A stretch of 64,000 nucleotides of DNA, from the NCBI GenBank assembly GCA_964036665.1, contig OZ038527.1:23397901-23461900 (forward strand), read 5' to 3'. This document shows positions 10,220-20,423 of the stretch, piece by piece. Under the pieces are notes generated by a model, which ran no database searches, was not told the DNA's origin, and saw only the letters and a list, made by a program, of their open reading frames with translations. The stretch is from Gordius sp. MW1. Its lineage: Eukaryota; Nematomorpha; Gordioida; Gordea; Gordiidae. The position numbers and the translations under genes were made by a program. The stretch's first letter is position 1, and each line of letters starts with the position of its first letter.

Positions 10220-10482
10220 TAAGAAGCTGGATTCCGCATTTCAAGGAGTATGCCTCCTGCTAATGAGGCTAAATCTGCCCCATCTTTATGGAGATGTTCA
10301 CAGGTCATCATTATAGACCCATAAGCTCTTTTAATGGCGTTTAGAGTATTGTAATGACTGAGCCAACGTATATCGGTAGGCTGGGGAATCTTGAGAATAG
10401 GTTCTTCCAAGATCTGTTGGATTTCATGAAAAATATTTTCTCTTTTAGGTGACTGATGGAAGAGTTTATATATGTCATTCAC
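10216..10482 (-). pseudogene. hAT transposase middle part
   Basis: Contains KIPQPTDIRWLSHYNTLNAI, the conserved block found before the last catalytic Glu region in ZMYM1/DUF4371-type hAT transposases. It is linked by frameshift to both neighbours. Confidence 0.8.
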
Positions 10483-10513
10483 GATAAAAAAAAATCTTTT
10501 GACATAAGGAAAT

Positions 10514-11185
10514 TTATTTCTTGCACTTGTAACTGCAAGAGATAAGACATGGGCTCTGCAATGAATAAGGACATCTCTCCCAATTTTTTTTAGAAATCAG
10601 TTTGTGTACTCCAGAAATACAGCCTGAAAAGTTTGCGGCCCCATCAAATCCACAAGCAACAATGTTATATAGAGAGAGGCCCCTTTTATTAATTTGGTTT
10701 TCAATACAATTAAAAATTGTATCCGAACAAGTGTTTAAAAGGGGGACTATACACAAAAACTTTTCTATAATCGCACCCTCAGATACATACCTAACACATA
10801 TCGAAAGTTCGGATTGGTTGGCAATATTGGTTGATTCATCTGCCATTAAAGAAAAATCTTTGCCTTTAAGTTCTGCAATTATTATTTTATCAAGAACCTC
10901 GCCCATTGATTGCAATAACTCGTTGGCGGTATCTTTACTACAATATGTAGAACGTTCACTTCGTTTATTTAACCATTTTGCTAAGTCTGAAATGCAGGGG
11001 GCCATCAAATTTTTTATAATGGTTTCATATTTCGTTGTATAGGAAACATCTTCCTTGATTAGGAAGTATAGACTTTTCATCAATATTTTGAAAGCTTGCT
11101 TATTTTCCGCAATTTCAGCATCAGATTGATGATTAAGGATAGCATGAACCGGCTGGTGTTTATGGCGCATATTTTCAAAGGCCAT
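10514..11185 (-). pseudogene. hAT transposase DUF4371-like part
   Basis: Contains FSLMADESTNIANQSELSIC and the VACGFDGAANFSG block, both standard in the DDE core of this hAT group (DESTD and GxDGAxxMxG patterns). The frame breaks near 10590. It overlaps the end of 11080-11607 in another frame, so at least one frameshift lies near 11150. Confidence 0.87.
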
Positions 11186-11607
11186 TGCCTTTCTATGGTT
11201 TCAGATCGTTCATGTTTTAAAAGCTTTCCTCTTTCTCCTGTCGCTTTTCTGTAATTTGTAAACGGGACATTAATGAACACACCCTTTGTTTTTTGTTGAA
11301 TAAATAAATCGTTTTTGTTGTAAATAGAACAGACAGAGCATAAAGCCCCACCTAAGGCTTCATCAAAAATTAGCCATTTGTATTTAGATGTCCATGAAAT
11401 CATAAATTTATATGATGGTTTAAGTTTTAAATTTTTCCCATGCTTTTCACTTTCAGAGACTGAGCAATTAGTAGAGCTGCCAATACATTCATCTTTATCA
11501 ATATAAATTAATAAAATAAAAACAACTTGCATAATTTTAATTACCAGCATTATCATAAGAAAAAGAAAAGACAGTTTTCCCCACTCCAGCAGAATTACAA
11601 TTTTCAT
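11080..11607 (-). pseudogene. hAT transposase N-terminal TTF-type zinc finger part
   Basis: Contains SYKFMISWTSKYKWLIFDEA then ALCSVCSIYNK and FINVPFTNYRKATGE, the TTF/ZMYM-like zinc-binding region that opens such transposases. A hydrophobic stretch at its start is probably intron read-through. Confidence 0.75.
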
Positions 11608-11832
11608 CTTGACCTAAAACATGAAAATATATATAATACTTAAAATCTAATCTTTCTTGCCTCTTTCAGAGTTCATGTTATTGTTAATTTCACTGCTGGA
11701 AGCTATTATCATTAGTTATAAACATTATTTTGTGTGTATAAATGTAAATACCATCTTTTTCATTTTGACAATCTATGGAATAAACCAGTTTCTCCACAGA
11801 ATTATCCTCACCTTTTCATAATACATAAATTT

Positions 11833-13236
11833 AAAAAGTTGAATTGATGAGTTTTACTCATCTAGGCTCTCCAATAGGTGGGCAAATCGCCTTAAAAGAA
11901 TTTTTACATAGCCACTTATCAACTCTTACATCGAAGATGGATATTCTTAATACCCTCCCCAAACACCACGCATTTTATATCATTAAAAACTATTTCAACA
12001 TCTCAAAAATTCAACACTGCTTCCGGTCCTCTTCAGCCTTTTTATTGCCCGAGATTTTAAAAAGCTACGATAGCTTCATGAAGAATACTTTAGAAGCAAT
12101 TCTTAATATCAAATTCAGCACTTCCTCGTGGCTCCAAGCCTCTTTACCTACTAAAGCTGGCGGCTTGGGCATACGCCCAGCTACCTCAATTTCGTTAGCT
12201 GCGTTTATCTCTCTTATAAATCTGCCCAAGGATTGATCGACCGTTTAATCACAACAAATGAGGATCCGTCGTTTGTAGAAGCCCTAGACGTCTGGTCAGC
12301 CAACGTCAACCCAGGGACCCCCTTCCCCATAACCTCTAGACAAAAGGATTGGGATGCTGGCCTCGTATCGCGCTCCGTTGATTACCTCTTATCGAGTTGC
12401 GACGCCCGCCAGCACTTCAACCTTAAATCTTTAGTTTTTGACGGATCGGGTCACGAGTGGCTTGAAGCTTATCCTAGTCACTTTCTGGATTGATGTTGGA
12501 GGACCCAGAGCTAGCATACGCCATCGCCCTCAGACTAGGAATTCCCTATTCAAAGGAATATTCCTGCCGCAACTGCTCCCAGAGCATAGACATTTATGCA
12601 AGGCATCCCCTACACTGCCTTTACAATAAATTTAAATACATAAGGCACGAAAAGGTGAATAGCCTTATCCAAGCCGCTTTTAAAAAAGCCAACATTCCCT
12701 CCGTTTTAGAGCCGTCAGACCCTTCGTTGGAGGGAAGGATGCGACCAGACGGCTCTACCCTTATCCCTTGGCAAAATGGTCTACCCCTTAAATGAGATTT
12801 CACCTGCATAGACATTTTCGCCCCCTCTAACCAAAACTACAACGCTCTGACTCTCGCCGAACACCGCAAAACGGTTAAATACCAGGCCCTCCTACCATCT
12901 AATATCTTTACCCCTATCGTTGCCTCGTGTTCTGGGACTTTTGGTCCAGCCGCCATTAAGCTTTTTAAAGAAATCAGCCGTCGCTGCCCACCCTCTAAAT
13001 ATTCCACTAATTTTTTACTTAAACAAAAAATTGGTATTTTTATAGCTAAGTACAATTTTAAATCCCTGGCCGACAGTTGGCCACTTTTACAAGATGACAC
13101 ATGCGACATTTTTGAATCATAATATTTTTATTTTGTTTTACATCCGCTATATTTTTCGAATTTTGACACTTCGTTTTTATAATGTTCTTACGTTCAAATA
13201 AACAATATATACATTTAAAAAAAAAAAAAAAAAAAA
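11833..13236 (+). mobile_element. 5'-truncated non-LTR retrotransposon (LINE) with poly(A) tail
   Basis: Reads plus-strand into a run of 19 A at 13218-13236. The left limit is only approximate because no TSD was found. It is nested inside the hAT 9241-13785, in the opposite orientation to its transposase. Confidence 0.8.
11844..13122 (+). pseudogene. Reverse transcriptase C-terminal half and LINE tail domain
   Basis: Begins in the RT thumb region (FTHLGSPIGG, then ASLPTKAGGLGIRPA). It continues after frameshifts near 12235 and 12490 with a Cys/His group (CRNCSQSIDIYARHPLHC) and RMRPDGSTLIPW. After a stop at 12793 it goes on as APSNQNYNALTLAEHRKTVK and FGPAAIKLFKEISRR. This order is typical of a LINE group whose last domain lacks an RNase H signature. 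Catalytic RT motifs (the YADD box) lie before the truncation point and are absent. Confidence 0.8.
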
Positions 13237-13271
13237 GATCTTTTTTATATGCTTGCAACTTGCAAGCAAAT

Positions 13272-13518
13272 TATCATTAGTTAATATTAATATACATTTA
13301 AAATGACCAATATAAATATAAATACCATCCTTTTCATTATAACATTGAATGGAACAAACCAGAGTTTTTTCTACAGAACAATTATTCACATCTTCACCTG
13401 TTGCATAATTAAAATTATTCCAAATTAAATCATATTTACCATCTTTTTTATTAGGCTTTTCCTTTTTACTAAAGTAGTGTAAAAGAGTTCTTTTATGATT
13501 TCCAAACATGCAATTCAA
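13272..13518 (-). pseudogene. hAT transposase first exon-like segment
   Basis: Starts near MFGNHKRTLLHYFSKKEK, typical of the KRxxLxxFF start of ZMYM1-like transposases, then VNNCSVEKTLVCS. A diverged copy of the second half (SVEKLVYSIDCQNEKDGIY) lies at 11709-11826 on the other side of the LINE insertion, so this exon was duplicated within the element. Confidence 0.65.
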
Positions 13519-13887
13519 AATTTATTTATGTTTATGAATGATTACCACCTGATTTGTAAAAAAAATTTAATTTCGCCAATTTTATATTTTTTTTATTGAC
13601 AAATTAAAATAATTTATTGAATTTCAATTTTAGCTTATTAATATAATTTATTACTTCATGATGGAACTTGAGTTCATGAATCATGCTTTCTTCAATCAAA
13701 ACTCCCCGGGGGGGCATTTGAAATTGCCCGGGGGGGGGGGTAATACCCCCCCCCCCCCCCGGGCTCCCCCCTGAAAGAAACCCTGTTTTATGAGGTGATG
13801 ATGTGAGTATTGTTGACACTTGCTGTCTAGTTGAAGTTTTTCTAGTTAAAATGGGATGGGGATAAAGTTATTCTGGATTAAAATTAT

Positions 13888-14049
13888 TTAGGGACACTTC
13901 ATTATTGGTAGTTTGAGATTCATTGAGATTACATGATATACTTGTACGATTCTTTTCAATTTAATGTTGTTTTGAAATGATGTAACAACTTTTTCTAACT
14001 TTTCATCATCAATAACAATATTTGCTTTTCTGTGGTAATTACGCACCAT
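13888..14049 (-). pseudogene. N-terminus of pogo transposase
   Basis: The ATG at 14049 opens MVRNYHRKANIVIDDEKLEK, very close to the conserved MVRNY.RK start of insect-type pogo transposases and their helix-turn-helix. The reading frame stops at 13888. The DDE nuclease region expected next is missing. Downstream only the linker (TRQQVSTILTSSPHK, 13786-13835) remains before the hAT insertion. Confidence 0.75.
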
Positions 14050-14527
14050 AATTAAAAAAGTGAATGAGTGAAAAGAAAACGATAGCCCCGGCTGCGATAG
14101 CCCCGGCATGATCATTGAACTTTAAGTTGTGCTTAAGATGATTCAACTCGTCAAAAAAATATATTTGAATATAAATATAATAAAAGAGTTACTTCTTATT
14201 ACCTTATTATATATTTTTGGTTGGCAGAATAAGTAGTTTTTAAATAATTTACAAAATACAAAAAAATAAAAAAGGACGTTTTAGCCCCGAAAAACCATTT
14301 TTTTCTACATATTTTTTTGTAAGAAAGGTTAATCCAAATACTTTTTGTGCCTAACATGTGCTTTAATAAAATACATTTATGATTATAATTTGAGGTCTTA
14401 ATAAACATAAATGACAAAAATAATCGAGAAGACGCTATAGCCCTGGGTAAAAGATAGCCCCGATCTCCCCTATTATTAGTCATAAAATTGTTTAGATGAG
14501 AACATGGCTTAAGGTTAGGTTAATAGC

Positions 14528-16045
14528 CTAAATTTTGATATAGAAATTTAAGGTTGGTTTATAATCCTGCCAGAGATCATCCTTTAATAAATTTAACCTA
14601 CCAAAGTATCCATTGTAAAAACAAACTAAATTTCTTAACTCTGATCCATGGGCGTAGCCAAGGGGGGGGGGGCAGCTGCCCCTATCTAATTCCCAAAATT
14701 TGTAGAAATTTATTAAAATTATGACCAAAATTTCGAAAAATGCCTCATGCTAAATCTTTATTGCCCCCCTCTAATTCCAATGCTGGCACGCCCATGCTCA
14801 GATCTTTATATAGACCAAGCTCTGATCTTTATATAGAGGGATTTACCTCGTTGTTCTCTGTTTTATTCCCATTATACAAATCATCAATGTCAAAATCATT
14901 ATAGTTTTCTTCGTATATGTCTGCACAAAATAATATAGTTTTATTTTTTGCATTTCCATTTTGATCGCTTCTCTTAATTGCCCCATTCATGGTCCTTAGG
15001 TAAAAGGCGGGTGAATCCAGTTTTGTTATCCATATATTAAGAGCATCATTGATGTAGGCTGGTAAGAATGCTATAACATTTAAAAATTAAGTTTTTATTA
15101 TTGTAATTAATAATTGTAATATAAAACAATAAGTTATCTATGATGTGAAAATGACCTAAAATTATAGCCATTTATAATAATCAGAAGCCTGTTAAATTAA
15201 TATTTAATACCATCTTCAATCCAACTTAAGGGTGATTCTAAGTAAGCAGAGACCTGGATTAGGAAATAATCATTGTAAATTTCTTTAATATTTATCCCTG
15301 AAAAAATTGGCCCTTAAAGATCAAATGAAGATGATATAAATAAAAATATGTATAAATTATATGAATGACTATAATCATAAAATAAAACTAACTTTCTAGG
15401 GGGGTTTGAATAGAGACAACCTGCAATTCAGTCAAGTTTGAGGTATCCATACATCTAAACCAATGACTGGCTTGGATATCTTTTTCATTATTATCATCTG
15501 TTTTGTTTAATAATTTTATAACAAAATTGGATCTAGATATTTGATCCTTTTCATAATCCGATTTTAAATTCTCCTTAAATATATTATAGACTCTTTCATT
15601 AAATTTTCAAACCTTAATTGCATTAAGTTCATGGATTTTTTCTATAATATCTTCTTTAGAGGTTTCATCAAGCTTATCATGCCATATTAATAGCCCTTGT
15701 ACTATGACACCTTCAAAAAACTTCAAGTATTTACAAACTTATATCAAAACCTCCAGGTAGCCATGATAAAAATTTTGTTAGTGGATAGCTTATAACATCT
15801 AATATAATATTTCTATCCTTAAAACCCAAAAGATAGTGTGGCGTTACGTTAGGAACAATTGCATTAATATCACAGATTTTCTAGAAAATATATTTATATA
15901 AGTTATAAATTCCACTTTTGATGCATTATCCAAAATAAAAATTTTATCACACTTATGATCGTAAGAGTGCATCTTATCGTCTAAATAGCTTAGATAATTT
16001 AAACTGAGCGTGAGCACTTGATCATTGATAAAATTGATTCAATCA
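14528..16045 (-). pseudogene. Unrecognised multi-exon gene fragment, broken
   Basis: Protein-like pieces in exon form, read right to left. About 16045-15860 contains YLDDKMHSYDHKC and KIFILDNASKVEF. 15860-15735 contains TPHYLLGFKDRNIILDVISY. 15725-15395 contains GLLIWHDKLDETSKED and HWFRCMDTSNLTELQ. 15312-15211 has acceptor TTTTTTCAG, VSAYLESPLSWIED and donor GGTATT. 15060-14848 has acceptor TTACCAG, IWITKLDSPAFYLRTMNGA and donor GAG|GTAAAT. 14643-14528 contains VCFYNGYFGRLNLLKDD. Frames break within 15600-15725. I do not recognise the family. It is not transposon-like, and a MITE (14647-14796) and a MITE+hAT nest (16050-18716) sit in or beside it. Confidence 0.45.
14647..14796. mobile_element. 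GGCGTAGCCA MITE
   Basis: Starts CATGGGCGTAGCCAAGG and ends GCTGGCACGCCCATG. Flanks CTCTGATC and CTCAGATC agree at 7 of 8. It is inserted in the broken gene fragment 14528-16045. Confidence 0.85.
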
Positions 16046-16279
16046 CATCCATGAGCAGTGGCGTACTACTTTAGGGGGAGGGGGGCCTGGGGGCCCAGCC
16101 CCCCAAGAGTAAAAACCGGGCCTCATGGGCCCCCCAAGAGAAAAATCTTAGGCCCCTGGGCCCCTTAGGCCATTTTTTTATTTTATATTAATTAAGAAAC
16201 AATATGAAGATTATAATTATTTGTTTTTGAATAAAACTTTTAATTATAATATTACAAATAAAGATGCTGTATAAGACAA

Positions 16280-17770
16280 GGTTCCCCCGCATAATCCCGA
16301 AAACGCCCGAAATTCGAAACTACGTTTTTCCGCCAATTTCAACATATGGGAAATTTGGAAAACTCTTTAACTATTGCAAATCAAGATAACAAAGAGAATA
16401 TAAGTAAGCTTTATTATGCAAGTATACACATATTGTTATAGGTTTTAAAAAATCTAATAGAAAAAATGATATAGTCACTTTCAAAAAGTTTGACTATATC
16501 AAGATCAGAGCAGGTAAGATGGGACAAGTACACTATAAGTGCAGGCACTACAGTATATGGAAATGCCCAGGAAGAGCTGTCCTTAGATATAATAATTTTA
16601 TAATGACATCAGAACATTCCCAAAATTGTATACAAAAACAAAATCTCCAAAGTAAGAAACTTAAAAGTTTTTAATACAAAATTAACTTTGAATTAAAAAA
16701 CAACAAGTGTTATGGTTATAGAAAATATCTCTACACCCATAGAAAATCAAGAAAGTAAGATATGTTTATAATTTTTTGAGATTTTTTTAAGATTCTAGTC
16801 AAGGTGCAATTTTATTAAACTCAGTGGATGATATAATACCAAGTAATGTCACATGATTGATTATCATAGACATTAACTGTTAGTTACTGTTAACTATTAA
16901 ATTTATTGTAAATAGATTCTAACAATAATGCCCTAAATTTTATGGAACCTTTTAAGGTTGCTATTTCCATTTTTCACAAGCAATAATTGGAAAATCTAAG
17001 AAATTGGGTCTTACTAGAGACTATATTAAAGATCAAACAATTCGTACAATTATAAAACAAATTAACCCTAACCCCGGGCATAACCACCAACAACCACTTG
17101 GAAGGTTATCACAGTGTTTTAAAAAAGATAGTGAAACAACCACATCCTAATATCTATAGTTTTTTACAAATGATAAAGGAATATCAGAGGAATACTTAAA
17201 CAAAAATACAAATCAACAATGGAAATATAATGTTTAAAGTTAAAAGGAAAATGGAAACAAAGGCTAAAAAAGTGATACGCCTACAAACTCTTTATAAAAA
17301 TAATGAAATTGATTGTTATGAATTTTTAGATATTATATGTTATTAAATAAAAATATGAACAATAAAACATGTAATAAAAGCAATAAGATTAGTACTAGCA
17401 ACAATTGAATTGATATATTTTTGCAAGGCTCTGTATAATGTTCAACATGTAAATAATTCATAATACGCGGATAAGAAAAAATATATCATTTTTAAAATAA
17501 TTATTCCAACAACTTCAACTTATGATCTCATATTTTCTAATCTTGAAATAATTTATTTTCCTTAGTTGATGTGTAACATATTAGCATCAGTTATTTCTTG
17601 AAGGGCTAACAAGTTATCAATAATTTTTCTTTAATACAACAATTTATATGATTATTATATAAGGTTACTTGTGAGATGAATTGAAAAATATCATATGGTA
17701 ATTTCAAATCGTAGCCATAGCCTTATCGTAGTTTCGGGATTGTGCGGTTTCGGGGATATGCGGGGTTCCC
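16280..17770 (+). mobile_element. MULE-type transposon with FLYWCH finger, decayed
   Basis: Imperfect terminal repeats GGTTCCCCCGCATAATCCCG and, reversed from the right, GGGAACCCCGCATATCCCCG. Further CGAAACTACG words occur inside both ends. No convincing TSD was found. The interior codes for a FLYWCH-like finger and a Mutator-like transposase tail. Confidence 0.75.
16475..17345 (+). pseudogene. FLYWCH zinc finger plus MULE transposase remnant
   Basis: The first part reads KKFDYIKIRAGKMGQVHYKC, HYSIWKCPGRAVLRY and TSEHSQNC, the aromatic, W-x-C and H-x-C spacing of FLYWCH fingers. The last part reads TNNHLEGYHSVLKKIV then QPHPNIYSFLQMIKEYQ, the conserved (T)NNxxEGxH block near the end of FLYWCH-linked MULE transposases. 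Stops and frameshifts separate the two, and the DDE centre is largely deleted. Confidence 0.7.
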
Positions 17771-17879
17771 TGGTGACATATTATAATTAATTTCTGCTTT
17801 ATTTTTATTAATTAATTTGCAATGAAAAATAGTAGCAAGCAATTAAAGCTTAACATGTTAGCTTCAAGCAATAGATTAA

Positions 17880-18438
17880 TTCAAATAGGTATTCTTCCTT
17901 AGCTTTATTGAGCTTAGAAAATGACTTCATAAATGTTATTCCCTCGGATGATATTATAAATTCGTTTGCGACTTCGAGTAAAAGGCGTGATGAACTACTA
18001 TTAAAAGACTAATTTTAATATTTAAGGAAAAAATTTCTGGGCTATAAAACTGTTTAAACTTTTTAACACTTTCAAAATACTTTAAAATATTATTCAATTT
18101 AATAAGACTCCATCCTGGATTTAATTTAATTGTCCATCTCACATGCTTATTGTTTAACATATCTTGCATATTTTTATGTACCACATGCACATATAAAGCC
18201 AATATTTTTCAAAAATAGTTTTACACCATTTTTCACCTTTATTAGTGATATCCCATCATAAGTTTGATAAATTAATATTAATAACAAATTCCTGAATTCT
18301 ATAGACAATTGTTAACGCATCAAAACTTTCAAGGGATAAAAATCCTAAAAAAATTCCTTTTTCTGTGTCATTGTATTCAACTAAATGTACACAAACGCTA
18401 AGTTGTTCTGGGCATCTCACATCTCTAATTTCATCCAA
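17880..18438 (-). pseudogene. hAT transposase fragments of element 16056-18543
   Basis: 18438-18256 gives MDEIRDVRCPEQLSVCVHLV and GIFLGFLSLESFDA, the D-E-x-x-D..EQLSVCVR and FLGF pattern of DUF4371-type hAT transposases. 18202-17954 gives YVHVVHKNMQDMLN and IVVHHAFYSKSQ. These are two frames with stops between. Confidence 0.7.
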
Positions 18439-19588
18439 GGGGGGGGGGCTAAGGGTTTTTGTATTTTTTCCCCCCTACCTACACCAATGGTTTATCAGCT
18501 CAGCCCCCCCCCCCCCAAGGCAAAAAGGATAGCTACGCCACTGTCCATGAGCGTAGCCAGGTTTCGATTAGGGGTGGGCAAAACTAAATGTTCAATAAAG
18601 GGGGAGGGGGGGGGGCAAAACATAATTTTTTTTAATTTAGGGTTTTTGCATTGAAATTTTTTTTTCGTCATTTAGGGAGGGGGCCGCCCCTCGCCTGCCC
18701 CCTGGCTACGCCCATGATCATATCTATATACCTTATTTCAACTGTATCTACATATCATTGCTCAAAGTGGCTCCTCATACTTTTAATTATCCTCGAATAA
18801 TACAAATATTACTAACACGTAAATGAAATCGCACTTAGTGATGCAAAAAATCCGAGAAAAATCTCGATCTGAGGAGACGAGAATTTGAAAACAGCGTCAA
18901 GATTGAAACGAGAATTTGGGACGTCGAGACGAGAAGAAATAAAATTTTTGCGCAAAAATCTCGCCTTTACTTTTTTTCATTGACCATCATAATCATAAAA
19001 CATCAAACTTAGATATTAATTTTTATTTTCTGTGATTCACATTTAGGAGGTTAAATGTAAATCAATATGATTGGAGTTCATTGAATATTGCATAATTTAC
19101 ACGCCAAAGTATATTAAATACTGAATATTTTGGTAATTTTAGCTTATTCAATCAATATGAGTGGCCCTTTAATTTATAATATATTAATTGCAAATTTATA
19201 TTCTTGGCATTTGTACATAAATTAAACAATTAGACTTAGAATGTTATAGGAAGTACTCATGCTGTAAATGAACGCGTTCAAATTTTTTGAACGCGTTCAT
19301 GAACGGCGTTTTTTTTTGTGAACTTTGAACGTGAACGCGTTCCTTTTTTTGATGAACGCGTTCAAATTTAACGTTCGTTCAATTTTAAAAATCTTTATTT
19401 TATTATTTGAAAAATAATATTAATTTGAATTTTTTAACAAAAAAGTCTTATATTTTTTAATCAGCTGTTTTTCCTGTTTCCTATTACCAATTCCGAAATA
19501 CTTTTAACATACCATAACGTGCAAAAGTAGATAAGATTAAAGTTAATTAATTTGATATTATTAATTATAGTTTAATTTATAGGTTAAT

Positions 19589-19803
19589 ATGGACAATCAT
19601 AATATTATATCGTCGTCATCTTCAGATTCTGAATATTCAAAATCAGAAGATGAATTGAAATTGCCATGGCCAAAATATGAAAAATATTTTTCACTCGTTT
19701 CATATTAAGGATCAAATTTAATAATTACTAAATGTAAAATGTGTCCAAAAAGTATGATATCTGTATCAAGAGGCGAGCTCAAATCTAAAAAGACACCTTA
19801 TGG
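19589..19803 (+). pseudogene. BED-like zinc finger start of hAT transposase
   Basis: The ATG at 19589 opens a Ser-rich start, then LPWPKYEKYFSLVSY, an in-frame TAA, then ITKCKMCPKSMISV and KSKKTPYGN. The W..Y and C-x2-C pattern is that of a BED finger. The C-terminal His pair would lie past the sequence shown, so the finger is incomplete. Confidence 0.6.
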
Positions 19804-20234
19804 TAATATTATTATATATATAAATATATATCTTAGATACAAAATTTAATACCTTTAAGACACTTTAATATTAATATTAGTCCATTCTTAGCATAGATAT
19901 GGAAGGGAGACCAGTAATTTTATTGGAGCTAATTTTGTTTGTCCATATATTTAAAAAATAGTATAAGATTCTTGCAAATTATAAGGTATCTGGGATATGT
20001 AAAACTTTAAATATAAATATTAAAAAATCTATACTAGACTAAATAAAAATGTCAAAAAATACTTATTAAAAGATACAAAAGAATATTATATTAGATACAA
20101 GTTTTTGTGGTACAGCCAAACACTGATTTTAGATGTATTATATTATTAGTCATTTCTTGCTATTATCAGTTTAATAAAATAATATCATCTATAGCATAAT
20201 TTATTAAAAATTATTTTATTTTTATAGAACCATC

Positions 20235-20423
20235 ATGATAATTAAATTTCCTCCTTTAAAAAATTTGTTTATTAAGTATAATACTTCAATCCCCTCATCT
20301 GCCCCTGTGGAGCGGGTTTTTAGTATAGCTAATGCTGTAGTAACTGCCAAGCGTTCTGGCTTATCAGATGACGTTTTTGAAAGACAACTATTATTAAAAA
20401 TCAATAAGAGAATTTTTTTATAA
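20235..20423 (+). pseudogene. hAT dimerisation domain of element 19258-20667
   Basis: Reads TSIPSSAPVERVFSIANAV followed by RSGLSDDVFERQLLLKIN, the classical end of hAT transposases. It is followed directly by a stop and the right subterminal repeats. Confidence 0.85.

Larger units (their letters stand above)
9241..13785 (-). mobile_element. hAT transposon (ZMYM1/DUF4371-like), 8-bp TSD
   Basis: Ends CAGGGTTTCTTTCAG (left) and CTGAAAGAAACCCTG (right), a perfect 15-bp inverted repeat, followed inward by long G or C tracts. TSD TTTTATGA is exact at 9233-9240 and 13786-13793. Transposase pieces run on the minus strand from 13518 to 9452 and are broken by frameshifts and a LINE insertion. A short deletion derivative lies at 26035-26222. 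Confidence 0.93.
8152..14469 (-). mobile_element. pogo-type DNA transposon carrying a nested hAT
   Basis: Terminal inverted repeats GGGGAGACCGGGGCTATCG and, at the right, GATAGCCCCGATCTCCCC, flanked by TA (8150-8151 and 14470-14471). Further GGGGCTATCGCG words sit inside the ends, at 8355-8395 and 14080-14105. On the minus strand the start of a pogo transposase (13888-14049) and its C-terminal PHD finger (9024-9232) are recognisable. The region between them that should hold the DDE nuclease is absent, so the element could not have moved itself. A hAT of 4.5 kb (9241-13785) sits in the linker. Region 8420-9020 is AT-rich and holds two divergent copies of a unit with GTGCTAGAATCATTGATTTA. Confidence 0.85.
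16056..18543 (-). mobile_element. hAT element, CAGTGGCGTA ends, exact 8-bp TSD
   Basis: Ends CAGTGGCGTA and TACGCCACTG are inverted repeats. TCCATGAG is duplicated exactly at 16048-16055 and 18544-18551. G/C-rich tracts lie just inside both ends. Transposase pieces are on the minus strand at 17954-18438. A MULE element occupies 16280-17770. Fragments of the same family (GGCCCCCTGGCCC then ATAATTATAATTATTTGTTT) occur at 36420-36970. Confidence 0.88.
16050..18716. mobile_element. GGCGTAGCCA MITE split by a hAT
   Basis: The MITE is CATGAG (16050-16055) continued by CGTAGCCAGGTTTCGATTAG at 18552 and ends GGCTACGCCCATG at 18716. Its own flanks ATCACATC (16042-16049) and ATCATATC (18717-18724) agree at 7 of 8. 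The hAT 16056-18543 sits six bases inside its left end and duplicated TCCATGAG. Confidence 0.85.

Noticed and set aside
10602..11042. 146-residue plus-strand open frame.
   Set aside because: Antisense shadow of the hAT transposase DUF4371-like part.
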